A DNA stretch of 64,000 bases from Bathynomus jamesi. Its lineage: Eukaryota; Arthropoda; Malacostraca; Isopoda; Cirolanidae. Made by a program: the position numbers and the translations under genes. The notes beneath the pieces are model-generated. The model had not been told where the DNA came from. It did not search any database and worked only from the letters and a program-made list of their open reading frames with translations. The stretch spans positions 108,700 to 172,699 of the forward strand of contig JAJOZX010008840.1 in NCBI GenBank assembly GCA_023014485.1, written 5' to 3'. Shown here in pieces: positions 1-10,288 of the stretch (positions are counted from its first letter, which is position 1; each line of letters opens with the position of its first letter).

Positions 1-49
1 AGTATATATATATAATATATATACCAACAAAGGAAAGGAACACAGAATG

Positions 50-89
50 GTGCTCAAGCGCTTTCATCTAATGACATCCTCAGGAACAC
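50..89 (-). ncRNA. hammerhead ribozyme-like motif (Penelope copy A)
   Basis: Minus strand reads GTGTTC-CTGAGGA-T-GTC-ATTA-GAT-GAAA-GCGCTT-GAGCAC. CTGANGA and GAAA are the hammerhead core. GTC/GAT is a short stem II with one G-U pair. AGCGCT is self-complementary, as expected for a dimeric stem III. The flanking GTGTTC and GAGCAC can pair as stem I. One extra base lies between the core A and stem II. Hammerhead motifs are known in Penelope-like elements; activity here is not shown. Confidence 0.6.
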
Positions 90-405
90 TGAAGTACATA
101 AAGAGTTACAGCCTATATATAGGTTACAGAATATATATAAAATTATATATATATATATAATATATATATATATATAATATAAACGGAGAAATAAAATTAA
201 AAATTAAAGGATTGTGGGAGGGGCATACAAATTTTTAAGGAAAAACTATCGATTTTTAGCACAAGATCAAATGAATTGTTTCCAACCATGTTATAAAAAA
301 AAAAATACAAATTTATACTGGAAATCTGCCCGGGTTTTAGCACTCTGCCCATCTTGTATATAAAAATAAATTGAAAAATAAAAGTTATTAGAGTGGCATA
401 CAAGT

Positions 406-966
406 TTACCAAAGATTTAGCGTTCTACCCTTCTTATCTAAATCTGTTCTGAAGGAATTCAAAACAACAGGATCGAGTTGAAAAAGACCTTTGCTTACGT
501 TGAAGTTATTTGTAAGTTGGATAATGGCAGACTCAAGAATATTTCTATTAACAATGTTGCCAGAGTGAAATAAAACTGAAGCATTATTCCAATCAATACA
601 GTGGGATAACTCTGACAAATGGACAAAAAGGGCACTGGACGACTGTCCTGTTCTAACTGAATATTGATGCTGTTTTATACATGTGTGCAAATCCTTTCCC
701 GTCTGACCTATGTAAAAGGAATCACATTGTTTACAACCAATTTTATCGATAATGCCTGAATTATTGGTAGGGCTATTTTTTACTATGATATTTTTCCCAA
801 TATTGTTATATGAAAATACTACATTAATATCCAAAAGTTTAAGTACATTAGCAATGCTTAAAAAGCCCTGGAAAAATGGAAGTACTAAAATATTTTTTGA
901 CAGAGTACGAGTGTTATCATTGACCCGATAGAAAGTTCGTTTTGCCTTGTTGAGACAAGATTCCAT
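406..966 (-). pseudogene. Penelope-like GIY-YIG endonuclease domain (fragment)
   Basis: This 186-residue open frame is the C-terminal part of a Penelope-like polyprotein, which normally has a reverse transcriptase followed by a GIY-YIG endonuclease that nicks target DNA for reverse transcription. Residues about 71-100 carry the nuclease signature: GII, the paired cysteines of IGCKQC, then FYIGQTGK and IKQH. A conserved glutamate is probably the E of NILESAI near residue 145. The arginine normally found before IKQH is cysteine here, while the plus-strand copy still encodes arginine, so this copy is probably inactive. The reverse transcriptase is missing upstream. The frame begins inside the protein, so the methionine at 966 is not a real start. 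Confidence 0.85.
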
Positions 967-1149
967 AAACGCATTGTGCTAAAAGTCGGTCGTTTTTTTT
1001 TTCTTTTTTCTATAACATTGGTTGGAAACAATTCATTTGATCTTGTGCTAAAAATCGATAGTTTTTCCTTACAAATTTGTATGCCCCTCCCACAATCCTT
1101 TAATTTTTAATTTTATTTCTCCTTCAGTTTAATTTTATTCCTCCTTCAG

Positions 1150-2004
1150 TTAAATGATCAAGTCCCCTCCATTAAGTTTACTTTAGAAGTTGAACAAGAC
1201 AATTCAATCCCGTTTTTGGATGTGCGTGTGCATAGGGAAAGCCCAGGTTTTAAGTTTAGTATCTATCGGAAAAAAACAAACAATTTGTCCTACGTACACT
1301 TTTACTCGGGACATGACACCCCCACTAAGAAGGGCATTTTTTCTTCAATGTTTCTCCGCGCCCTTAGGATCGCCAGTCCGGAATACATCGATGCTGAATT
1401 AGAAAAAAACCAACGGTATTGGAAGTGATCTGTGTTATCCATCTGCGTTTATGGAATCTTGTCTCAACAAGGCAAAACGAACTTTATATCGGGTCAATAA
1501 TAACACTCGTACTTTGTCAAAAAATATTTTAGTACTTCCATTTTTCCCAGGCTTTTTAGTACATTGCTAATGTACTTAAACTTTTGGATATTAATGTAGT
1601 ATTTTCATGTAACAATATTGTGAAAAATATCAGTAAAAAATAGCCCTACCAATAATTCAGGCCTTATCTATAAAATTGGTTGTAAACAATGTGATTCCTT
1701 TTACATAGGTCAGACGGGAAAGGATTTGCACACACGTATAAAACAGCATCAATATTCCGTTAGAACAGGACAGTCGTCCAGTGCCCTTTTTATCCATTTG
1801 TCAGTTATCCCACTGTATTGATTGGAATAATGCTTTTTATTTCACTCTAGCAACATTGTTAATAGAAATATTCTTGAGTCTGCCATTATCCAACTTGCAA
1901 ATAACTTCAACATAAGCAAAGGTCTTTTTCAACTCGATCCTATTGTTTTGAATTCCTTCAGAACAGATTTAGATAAGAAGGGTAGAACGCTAAATCTTTG
2001 GTAA
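1150..2004 (+). pseudogene. Penelope-like RT C-terminus plus GIY-YIG endonuclease, broken
   Basis: The 5' part (1150-1428) translates to the region after the RT catalytic core: IPFLDVRVHR, then IYRKKTNNLSYVHFYS and FLRALRIASPEY, all typical of Penelope-like elements. From about 1450 the frame changes and the product matches copy A: MESCLNKAKR, then the cysteine pair, FYIGQTGK and an intact THTRIKQH, whose arginine copy A has lost. Frameshifts lie near 1430, 1550-1570, 1630 and 1800. The conserved GLFQLDP and the terminal TLNLW are still readable just before 2004. Confidence 0.85.
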
Positions 2005-2362
2005 ACTTGTATGCCACTCTAATAACTTTTATTTTTCAATTTATTTTTATATACAAGATGGGCAGAGTGCTAAAACCCGGGCAGATTTCCAGTATAAATT
2101 TGTATTTTTTTTATAACGGGTTGGAAACAATTCATTTGATCTTGTGCTAAAAATCGGTATTTTTTTTTTTTTATCTATAACATTGGTTGGGAACAATTCA
2201 TTTGATCTTGTGCTAAAAATCGATAGTTTTTCCTTACAAATTTGTATGCCCTTCCCACAATCCTTTAATTTTTAATTTTATTTCTCCGTTTATTGTGTGT
2301 ATATATATATATATTTTTTTTTCTCTAACCTATATATAGGCTGTAACTCTTTATGTACTTCA

Positions 2363-2402
2363 GTGTTCCTGAGGATGTCATTAGACGAAAGCGCTTGAGC
2401 AC
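2363..2402 (+). ncRNA. hammerhead ribozyme-like motif (Penelope copy B)
   Basis: Reads GTGTTC (2363-2368), CTGAGGA (2369-2375), one unpaired T, GTC-ATTA-GAC (stem II and loop, 2377-2386), GAAA (2387-2390), GCGCTT, then GAGCAC (2397-2402). Stem I could form from GAGCAC and GTGTTC with one G-U pair. Stem III could form between two molecules through the palindrome AGCGCT. The predicted cut would follow the second T of GCGCTT. Confidence 0.65.
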
Positions 2403-2439
2403 CATTCTGTGTTTCCTTTCCTTCGTGGTTTTATTCATC

Positions 2440-2797
2440 ATAAATATTTTTCACGTGTTACTTTTGTGAAATAATTTTCATATATAATATTTATTTATTT
2501 TATTTTAGACGTAAATGATTTGTAGGATTTTAGGACTGCAATATCTCGTTTCCTGCATATGGAGTTGAGAACAAAACCAGAACCAACAGGATGGTGTGCG
2601 CTCTTCTATGGCAACTTCTCTGTATAATTTTCCATTATTTTTTTTTTATATATATAAAATTGGAAATGAAAATTTACTCGTAAATTTTCGATATTTTTTT
2701 TTTTTTTTTTTTTTTTTTGCGAAAGTGTAAAAGTATATGCGATTATTTTTTTACATTTTCTACTGCTCCTATATGTACTGTATATGGTCAAGTTTGT
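2440..2797. other. no recognisable gene; poly-T tract
   Basis: AT-rich spacer after the Penelope copy. It contains a T-run at about 2694-2719 and nothing else I recognise. Confidence 0.6.
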
Positions 2798-2948
2798 TGC
2801 TCCACCTTAGATCTACAGCTTAACGTGGAATTCGAACTACGACCTATCACGTATCACGGGTGGTCAGAAATTACAAAGTCCTCGCCCGGACTCGATCTCA
2901 CGACCTCCCAATCATGAGCCCAGCGTGTTAACTATTAGGCTACCCGAG
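2798..2948 (-). repeat. tRNA-derived SINE, first half (split copy)
   Basis: On the minus strand a tRNA-like stretch includes TAGCCTAATAGTTAACACG (A-box-like), a CTCATGA loop compatible with a CAT anticodon, and GAGATCGAGTCCGGG (B-box-like). The copy is interrupted after CTACCCGAG at 2940-2948 by the DNA transposon at 2949-4835 and resumes at 4836 with the duplicated CTACCCGAG. Its tRNA-like module is longer than the equivalent part of the copies at 30.7 and 44.3 kb. Confidence 0.65.
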
Positions 2949-4835
2949 TAGGGTGGGTCGTACTCAGGTGACAACATGAATCTTAAGGAAATCCTACCAT
3001 CAGGGGTGTCTAAATTATGTGTTTTTACATGGGGAATTCAAATATGAGCTTCGTTTTTGGATAGGATAACTCTAACCTACATCATTTTGTATTTCTAAAT
3101 TACCAATTTTACCCTTTTGAACCCCTTTATAATATATTAAAAGATATAAGGTAAATCATTTATATTGACAAGGCCAAATCAACTTTACATATATTTATTA
3201 ATAGGTGAACTGCATGTATATCACTGGATATAATTACAAAGATCATTCTCCTGACATCTTGAACTTTGCCAGGTTGCACAAATCCTGCTTTGACTCAGAC
3301 TTGGACATCAGCTTCCTGCTGGTCTCCTGACCCCTGATCCCTCCATCCCTCTTTTCCTGTGAGAAGTACTTAGCAGAAGCCTCCGTCACCATTTTAACAA
3401 CCCTCTCAATGCTTTGTGTGTGGCAAGGCCAGTTGCGCACCTCCATGGGGGTGTTGATGAGGTTTTTCACCTCTGAGGTGCTTAGAGAGCAGGTGAGAGG
3501 TGGCTCTGACACACCTTCTGACCAGCTGATCAAGTCACCGATGCTGGAAGCATCACAATTGATGTCAGGTGTCCTTCTGCTCCTAACAGAGGAGTCCCCC
3601 AGCTGAGTGTCCGGGTCCCCCTCTCCCCTGATGGCCAGGATTCTCTCCACCCCTTCAATCCTCTCCTTCTGATCCTCAGAGCAGAGTAGTGTTTGGAGGA
3701 TGACTTCACTGTGGGCATACCAAGCAGATCTTCTCACAGTTGGCATCACAATATCCAGCACCTCCTTTCTCTGGGACTTGAGGCAGTCCAGCTGAAAGAG
3801 GATGTGCCTAGGCCCTTCGATCCAGGAGTGCTTGACCTTCACGTTGAACCAACATGGGTAATACACTCCAATGATGAATTCCACAATGAATTGCAGAATC
3901 TTCAGGTTCTTTCCTTTAAGTCCGTGCTTTGACACCCAGAGCCTGAGAAGTCTGTTCGCTGTGGTGGGCCAGCGGCTGTGGTTTACTGGTCCTATCTCTA
4001 ACAGAGCCAGCCCTGCAGGAAGTACTCCATTCCTGACTGCACAGACAATTTTATAGCCATAGTATTGATCAGTTGAGAGATCTTGAATGACCTTGTCAGG
4101 AAGCTTGATCAGTGGAGGGCCAACAGAGATTCGGGTGTAGTTTGGATTGATATCAAAGTCTGTAGCAGAATCAAGGAGCTTTCCTATTGGCCCGGATAAT
4201 TTTTTGTCTGACAGAGTAGGGCCATCAAGATCAACAATGAGATGGCGCAGGGGAATAATACTCACATGTGAACAGTAACAAAAAAAATATCAGTAGATAA
4301 TCACTAAATCTATCCCCTCACTGCGAGCCGAGGTGGTAAAATAGCTTCATAAATCATGAGTCACTTCAAATATTTCACAAAACGTTTTAGAATGTTCTGA
4401 AACGTTACATTCTAGCCTCTGAGAAAGGTGGCTCAGAAAATGGCCTTATGCGCGCCAGAAAACCGTCAAAATATTTCATATACCAAACTGTATGATAATT
4501 ACAATTAAGTGGAATGGCACACCTTTTTATTTGAGTATTTAAATATTATTATTATTATATGAATTACATTATATGTGTTTATATGAATTAGTTAGAACAA
4601 TGCTCTATGAGAGAGAACGTGAGCAGCCATGATAGAAAACGTGAGAAGACATATTCTGGGGTAACTACAATAGTAAAATAATCAACAATTTAATAATAAT
4701 CAACTGCAAAATGATGTAGGTTAGGGTTATCAGAATTAAATATTTTCTTCAGAATTTTGTTCTATACACCAAAATATGTCATTTGAACACCCCTCTCCAT
4801 TGATTTAAAAACAATGCATAGTATGACCCGCCCTA
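2949..4835 (-). mobile_element. 1.89 kb DNA transposon with 9-bp target duplication
   Basis: The element starts TAGGGTGGGTCGTACT and ends AGTATGACCCGCCCTA. The terminal inverted repeats match at 14 of the first 16 positions, with further similarity around GGGGTGT. It is flanked on both sides by CTACCCGAG (2940-2948 and 4836-4844), a 9-bp duplication of the interrupted SINE. It carries one long minus-strand frame. The termini and duplication length resemble those of the element at 10289-13627. The superfamily is uncertain; 9 bp would fit a Mutator-like group. Confidence 0.85.
3243..4265 (-). CDS. transposase C-terminal half (unclassified DDE-type family)
   Basis: A 340-residue open frame, the only long one in its element. 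I recognise the general type: a C-terminal transposase region common in arthropod and other invertebrate genomes, with the phrases VNHSRWPTTANRLLRLWVS (about residues 94-112), YYPCWFNVK (about 133-141), EGPRHILFQ and WYAHSEVILQTLL. The block around HSRW resembles IHWSRPGAIHQARWMAR of the transposase at 10661-13150, which suggests distant relatives. The tail (from about residue 220) is serine- and charge-rich and probably disordered. No aspartate-rich catalytic core is visible upstream, so the protein looks N-terminally truncated; 4266-4835 has no matching frame. The start is the first methionine and may not be the original one. Confidence 0.7.
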   Translation of the reverse strand: MSIIPLRHLIVDLDGPTLSDKKLSGPIGKLLDSATDFDINPNYTRISVGPPLIKLPDKVIQDLSTDQYYGYKIVCAVRNGVLPAGLALLEIGPVNHSRWPTTANRLLRLWVSKHGLKGKNLKILQFIVEFIIGVYYPCWFNVKVKHSWIEGPRHILFQLDCLKSQRKEVLDIVMPTVRRSAWYAHSEVILQTLLCSEDQKERIEGVERILAIRGEGDPDTQLGDSSVRSRRTPDINCDASSIGDLISWSEGVSEPPLTCSLSTSEVKNLINTPMEVRNWPCHTQSIERVVKMVTEASAKYFSQEKRDGGIRGQETSRKLMSKSESKQDLCNLAKFKMSGE

Positions 4836-4963
4836 CTACCCGAGGTACCCATTTATCTATCAACGAATTTTATTGTATGGAAGGATGAACAGCTGAGTTG
4901 GCTGCACGCCGACCGGCGTTACGGGTATTAAACCCAGGGCCGGTGGATTCGTAGTCAGCGATA
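4836..4963 (-). repeat. tRNA-derived SINE, second half (split copy)
   Basis: Continuation of the SINE interrupted at 2948. It holds ACCCATTTATCTATC, GGAAGGATGAACAGCTG and, on the minus strand, a degraded tRNA-like head ending GCTGACTACGAATCC, all present in the copies at 30.7 and 44.3 kb. The 5' end of the SINE is cut at about 4960 by the pogo-like element. Confidence 0.7.
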
Positions 4964-5254
4964 ATAATCGTCGTTTCGATCTATCGTCGTTCCCTATTAC
5001 ACCATTATTTCGTTAATCGTCCTTCCTCGATTAATCGTCGTCTGCCGGCGGGGCCTCAGTCTTTGTTGAGCGCTCAGTGGAGACGGACGTCGTGCAGTTT
5101 TACTAAGCAATTTACTTTAAAATATTTGCTTTTTTAACCCTTTACTGCATAAACGGACGAATTTGTAACCTGTCAAATACACGCATTCATAACTTGACCC
5201 TACAAAAAATTCAGGCGGTAAAAGGTTAATTCACTTTAGTAAAATTAAGTGAAA

Positions 5255-5389
5255 ATGGTCCCTCCTAAGAAAGTACAAAGTGGTGGTAAAGGTAAAAGGC
5301 TTAGAATTGTGACCACATTGGAAATTAAACTAGAAATTACAGATGATTTTGAAAATGGAAAACGTGTTGCAGACATTGGCAGGGAATAG
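5255..5389 (+). pseudogene. pogo/Tigger transposase N-terminus (CENP-B-like HTH)
   Basis: Forty-four residues beginning MVPPKKVQSGGKGKR, then TTLEIKLEITDDFENGKRVADIG and a stop. This is the start of the helix-turn-helix DNA-binding domain of pogo-family transposases, where a lysine-rich leader precedes a segment like L-T-L-E-x-K-x-E-I and G-x-x-x-x-x-I-A. After the in-frame TAG the reading continues recognisably (GVPPTTVRSTVAEKKNAKI), so the stop is a point mutation. The catalytic DDE domain is absent. Similar N-terminal remnants occur at 21763-21900 and 61788-61901. Confidence 0.75.
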
Positions 5390-5669
5390 GGGGTACCGCC
5401 AACTACTGTGCGATCGACTGTGGCCGAAAAAAAAAATGCAAAGATATTGCAAAATTAGCAGTGTCTGGTTCTATTAATTAAAATGATACGTTCTAGAGAT
5501 GAAATCCATCTGCTGATGGAGGGTGATTCACCTACCAGGCAATAAAACTTCATCACCAAGTACCACCAACCCCCCTCCATGCGCAGCCAGCCACTTCATA
5601 ATTTGGTAAGTACAGTACAGCAGGTGGTCTGGAACGAATTGTCATTATTACATGTATTTCAATGACTCG

Positions 5670-5740
5670 TTAATCGTCGTTTCCTTAATCGTCGTTTCCT
5701 TAATCGTCGTTTCCTTAATCGTCGTTTCCTTAATCGTCGT
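5670..5740 (+). repeat. 15-bp tandem repeat from the Tigger terminus
   Basis: Nearly five copies of TTAATCGTCGTTTCC, a phrase also found in the terminal inverted repeat of the surrounding pogo-like element. Confidence 0.9.
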
Positions 5741-5790
5741 CAGTTCATGGAACCAATTAACGACGATTATAGAGGAACTACTGTATATAT

Positions 5791-6077
5791 CAGGGCTCGA
5801 AATTAACACCCGCCCACCCGCCAATGACGGGTAGATTTCAGGTCGGCAGGTCGGGCGAATACAAATTCTAAGTTATACGCCCGGCTGGCGGGTACATTTT
5901 GAAAGACTGATTATTAAAAACTACACTACATTACACTATAAAAATGAATGTATGTAATTCTCATTTTTAATTAAGAGTGTATGTAATTATTTTTTGCTTT
6001 GGTTGTGATATTTTTTTCATTTTGGGCGTGTGTATTTTTTTCCGGGCGGGTGAGGGAAAAAGTTTATTTCAAGCCTG
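5791..6077. mobile_element. hAT-type MITE
   Basis: Starts CAGGGCTCGAAATTAAC and ends TTTCAAGCCTG, giving short imperfect inverted ends of hAT style. It contains GC-rich CGGGCGGGTG blocks at both sides and no coding capacity. The flanks are AT repeats (GTATATAT left, ATATATAA right), so an 8-bp duplication is possible but not provable. It abuts the TA that flanks the pogo element. Confidence 0.6.
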
Positions 6078-6937
6078 ATATATAATATATATATATATAT
6101 AATATATATTTGTTTCTGTATGGATAAAAACCTATATTCCATTAATTAAATTACAGAAAAACTATCGTTTTTCGATGTTTTTAACTTCAGATTCTATTCG
6201 TAATCATTTATATATATATATATATATATATTATAATATATATATATATAATATATATATGTTGTGTGTGGTGTGTGTATTTTCCATTTTTACTTTCTTT
6301 TCAGTGATGAAAAGAGTTTTAGGAAGGAAATAGATTATTTTTGGTTCCCAAAAAATCTTTGATTAATATTCGAAGATGAAGACTTTTTTCAAATTGAAGA
6401 AATAATAAGTCATCATGTTGATGGTAATTCATGTGAAGAATTAGTTGGTTATACGTTTCGGGAAACGTTTGTGAAAGGCGTTTGCTCTCGTTCGAAATAG
6501 TGTTTTCGTTTAAAAGGATTTTGAAACGGGAGAGATGGATCGTATATATATATATGGTCACCACTTTATGGTCGCAGCTTAATTGAGGTAAGTTTGTTGA
6601 GCCTAATTGTATAGGCTACCACTTTGGAGGTAGAGATAGGCTGCGGTAACTTATAATGAAGTGGGTTGACGAGATAATTGAATAGTTAATTAGTACTTGG
6701 GGGTCACCAGGTAGTTTTTCCTTTTATTTAATAACAAACATTCACAGTGAATAACATTATAATTACTTAAATTTAATGTGTAATAATAATGTGATTGAAT
6801 TGATGGAATTGAATGTTAATTACAATGAAGACAAAACGCACAGTATATAAATGGAAGTAAAAATAGAATATTAAACGAATTATAAGATGACCCACGAGTG
6901 AATTTCAGTCTTTTAGGGTTGAATAGAATGACAAATA
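6078..6937. other. (AT)n tracts and unrecognised AT-rich sequence
   Basis: Contains (AT)n at about 6079-6108 and 6208-6260 and a GTGTGTG stretch at 6263-6280. I recognise no gene or element in the rest. Confidence 0.6.
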
Positions 6938-7609
6938 GGCCAAAGTAGTGTGGTGGATTAATGCAAAAATTGTTCAGGTTTGGCAGAAAATGTGAAATTT
7001 GGCATGAAGTTACCTTTAGCCATATAGAAACATTTTCAGGTTGGGGATACGCTGGGACCTCACTCTGGCGGTCATTTTAAGCAAATTCAAAATGGCTGCC
7101 TCGATTCCACAGCCAAAACCATAAAATGCCATATCTCAGGAATTACTGGGCCGATTTTGATGATCTTGGGCTCGTTTCTTATACTTTTGAGGATGCCTGG
7201 TCAATCTAACTATGTTTCGGAATGATAAGTCATGGTCAAGGTAATTTTTTACCCTAAAACACCTATATCGCTCTATCTCTGAAACGGCTGGGCCAAATTT
7301 GATGATCTTGGGCTCGTTTTTGTCAGATTTCAAAGCTCCGCGGTTGCGGTTGTCAGGAAGTCACAACCGCGCGGTTGCAGTTGCGGTTGTTTGGTTTAAA
7401 GTTGAATTATCACTGTAACCTGTGTGAACTTACGGAGAATAAGAGCGATACCGGCAAATCAAAGATTAACGCGTTTTAGCCACACTATCTGACTGCAAAT
7501 TTAATCATTATTCGATAGGCAAGTCCTCCGCCCATCTGAAAGTGGTTATATTTACAGTTACACAAAACTGATTATACAATGAGAACACTAGGTAAGATCA
7601 TCATTGTTA

Positions 7610-10110
7610 AAACAAGCACCTTGGTAGTGGCATAAGGAGGTGCAGTGTAAGTGCGCTTTGTTGCATTTGCAGTTGCCAGTGCATGATTTCTTACACCCAC
7701 AGTGTCGGAGGATCGCGCAAGCCATACTGACATCTGCAAGTGTCGTTCAGAACGGCACCAACTACTACTGAGCTGAGATCATCCATCCCCAGTCAGTAGG
7801 ATCAGGGATCTCTTGATGAAACCGCAGCGCCTGACCCCCAAATGAAAGTTGCCTGAAGAATGGCTCGTCTCACATGTTGAAATAGAGCTGCGTGGGAAGG
7901 TGGGATATTGTTGAGGGTTCTGCTCCCTCGTGAGAACATCTCCCTCCGGGCTTGGTTCACGGTAGCAGCTCCACAAGACTTACTGTAAAGTACGACAATG
8001 AAACGCTCGATGACCTACATAGGTACAGATTCCATGGTGAAGCAGTCGGGATCACGCAATATTGTGAGCAGGCTATCCGTGAGTTCCGGAAAGAGCTTCT
8101 ACACTTCCCAAGCTGTCTTCTTGCCAACTCCTACAAAGTGTGATGTAGTGTCCGTGTCAGTGCATGGAATAAGGGAAGTGCAAGTCCCAACTCTGGGCCG
8201 AACTGCGACGCTAGCACGTGAATGGGGAAACATTGGAAGTGTTTTCTAGTCCCAGAAGCTACCCATAGTTCAGGCAATGACAGTTCAGTAAACGGTGAGA
8301 TTGCGACAACCACGAATCAGTTTCCACTGTGTCGGGGTATGCTTTGTCATGGCCATGCTGAGCTGCATGTTTGAGGTGGAGGATCATCCTCGTGTCAGCT
8401 TCTTGATGGTTACACGGTTCCAGACCCCCCGTGTCACAGGGTGGTTGTGCGAGGACCTTTTCCTCTTGTGTTGTGATGAATTGCACACCCAGGTCTTCCT
8501 CAGCTAACCGCTTACTCACGAGTGTGAAGAGTTCTGTTTTGTTCTCTGCAATTTTGAGGATGGCACTCCACTCTTTTCGGTTGATGGGAGTCTTGGAGTC
8601 AATTTTTTTCCTTGGACCATCTCCTTGATTCTCATAAGCTTGGGTCTTTCAGGCTTCTCTCAGGGTAGATATCCCATATCCAGTCCATACGATCCACACA
8701 ACCAGAGGCAGGAGATTTTGAAAATGGCACTACCCGCCCAAAATCAAGGTTTGGGCGGGTTGAATAAAATAAACTACAGCAGGACCATCGAAGATTTTCA
8801 CTGTTGAATCTCCATCTGGTTTTTCATTGACTTTCTCGAAGCATTTCAGGAGATCGGACTTCGTACCAGTTCGCAAACGACCAGCAACAGCTAATGATGG
8901 GGGTTCTTTTTGGTTTTCATACGTGGAAAAACTTGTCAATATCTGCATCTGGTCGTGATTGCACAGATAGGAACAACTGAGTGACCAAGGCTGAGTTGTG
9001 TTTGAGAACTTGACCTTTTGCATCTTTCTGTTTGTCAGGTACTTTTTTGAACGTGTTCAGTCCTTTACGCTGGATAGTTTGTGATGGCCTTTGAGGCATC
9101 AATGAAACGTGTCTTGACGAAGTCATTGTACATGGCAGATCGTATCTCATGAGCATCTCTTAACGAACCAACTCACATGCATCCATGACCAATTTAGTGT
9201 CAAGGATAGTAAGGTAAGAACTTGTCACTGAATGGGTTGCCATGCTCTTTTAGGACTCGCACCAGAGACTTCACGTCACTGTGAAAACGAATCTGGAGGC
9301 TCTGTGCCTCTTCGTGATGAGAGGAGCAGCTCGACGTGTGGTGCCATGACATGAAGTCCACATAAGTGGAGATGATGCCTGCGCGCTGAGAAGCTAGCAT
9401 CCATATGAGGAGGGCAATCGGCTCATCGTAAAGGCCAGATGCACCTCCATCTCCCTTGATGTGATCGTTCGAGTGTTCATGTGATTGGTCTTTAGCAATC
9501 ATGGAATACCGGTTCTCCGACCTCTGTACAACGAAGTTGCCCTTCATAAACGCGTGGTACACTGTTGGATGCTTGTACTTCAACTGCATGAGGTCTCTCA
9601 CGTGTATTGGCAGCCACCGTGCGTAGTTTGGATGGTCGAGAGCGAAACACCATGGGATTATCTCACCAACCACTTGGACATAGAGTTCAAAATCTCCCTC
9701 TCTCTGAGACCTGATGAACCTGCAGTACATTAGTTGGAGATCCTTTGTCTGTGTCCAGTATTGGACTGTTGGATATGCTGCTTGTCCTTGACAGTGAGTA
9801 CACCTCTTCCCTCAATATGTGAAGAGCAGCAAGGGACACTTGGTGTGCATATCGAGTTCTTTTCACGTTAGAGGCACTCAACGCCGAATGAGCACGACCA
9901 GGTGGTAGAACGCCTGCTTCAGCCAACGCGTGATCCCACCTTTAGCCATCAAGCCACTTGCCCAGGATTTCCTGCAGCACCATCTTAATATGAAGCCTTC
10001 CCATCATCACAACGTACTTGTCTTCATCAAGTTGCTCTGGGTACTTCCATTGGATTCGTTTTGCCAGACTATACTATGGTTGGTCCATGCCAGTGACGGG
10101 GGTTTGTCCT
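7610..10110 (-). pseudogene. transposon protein with PIN/XPG-like nuclease motifs and CXC motif, decayed
   Basis: Fragments in shifting minus-strand frames can be placed in order. At 10090-9690: GRLHIKMVLQEILGKWL and SNVKRTRYAHQVSLAALH. At 9730-9200: REGDFELYVQ, FALDHPNYARWLPIHVRD, KDQSHEHSNDHIKGDGG. At 8960-8730: YENQKEPPSLA and GTKSDLLKCF. At 8450-8330: CNHQEADTRMILHLKHAA then TVETD. At 8300-8180: ELWVASGTRKHF and LALPLFHAL. At 7940-7870: LNNIPPSHAALFQHVRRA. At 7703-7630: CGCKKSCTGNCKC. The EADTR and TxDTD phrases are typical of a PIN/XPG-type nuclease fold, and the cysteine cluster is a tesmin/TSO1-like CXC motif. I know this architecture as a repetitive protein family in many invertebrates, but I cannot name its transposon superfamily with certainty. 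Multiple frameshifts and stops make it dead. Confidence 0.65.
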
Positions 10111-10288
10111 AGATTTAAAAACAATAATTGCCCTAAATTTTGGTGCTGAATACTATATTACGTATTATAATGCGCACTGCACTCTTTATTGTGTTTTTTG
10201 GTAATAAAATCACTTGCCTGTACTCTAAAACCGTTCAAAATTGATAAAACACTGCAACAGAAATTTCACCATTCACTGACTGAAGCGT

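Larger units (their letters stand above)
26..966 (-). mobile_element. Penelope-like retroelement, 3' part (copy A)
   Basis: Read on the minus strand this is the C-terminal endonuclease part of a Penelope-like element, followed by its 3' UTR and a terminal segment with a hammerhead-like motif. The same sequence recurs on the plus strand at about 1445-2425, so the two copies form a long inverted repeat. Past 966 the minus copy stops and a plus-strand fragment of the same 3' UTR (about 1000-1130) begins, so the junction is a rearrangement or a nested insertion. Penelope-like elements often have terminal repeats in direct or inverted orientation; whether this pair arose by one insertion or two cannot be told from sequence alone. 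Confidence 0.85.
1150..2430 (+). mobile_element. Penelope-like retroelement, 3' part (copy B)
   Basis: Plus-strand partner of copy A. It starts further upstream, inside the end of the reverse transcriptase, runs through the GIY-YIG endonuclease and a 3' UTR, and ends with a hammerhead-like segment at 2363-2402 and the phrase TTTCCTTTCCTTCGTGG. The 3' UTR holds two tandem copies (about 2105-2215) of a unit of about 65 bp around CAATTCATTTGATCTTGTGC; copy A has one. Confidence 0.85.
4964..5783 (+). mobile_element. pogo/Tigger-like DNA transposon remnant
   Basis: The right end is complete (GAGGAACTACTG followed by TA at 5784). The left end lacks the outer ~13 bases but keeps ATAATCGTCGTT, the inverse of the inner right terminus. 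It encodes a short N-terminal transposase piece at 5255. Near the right end a 15-bp unit derived from the terminal repeat is amplified (5670-5740). Confidence 0.75.

Noticed and set aside
3409..4056. Plus-strand frames opposite the 340-residue frame
   Set aside because: They are antisense shadows of the transposase at 3243-4265.
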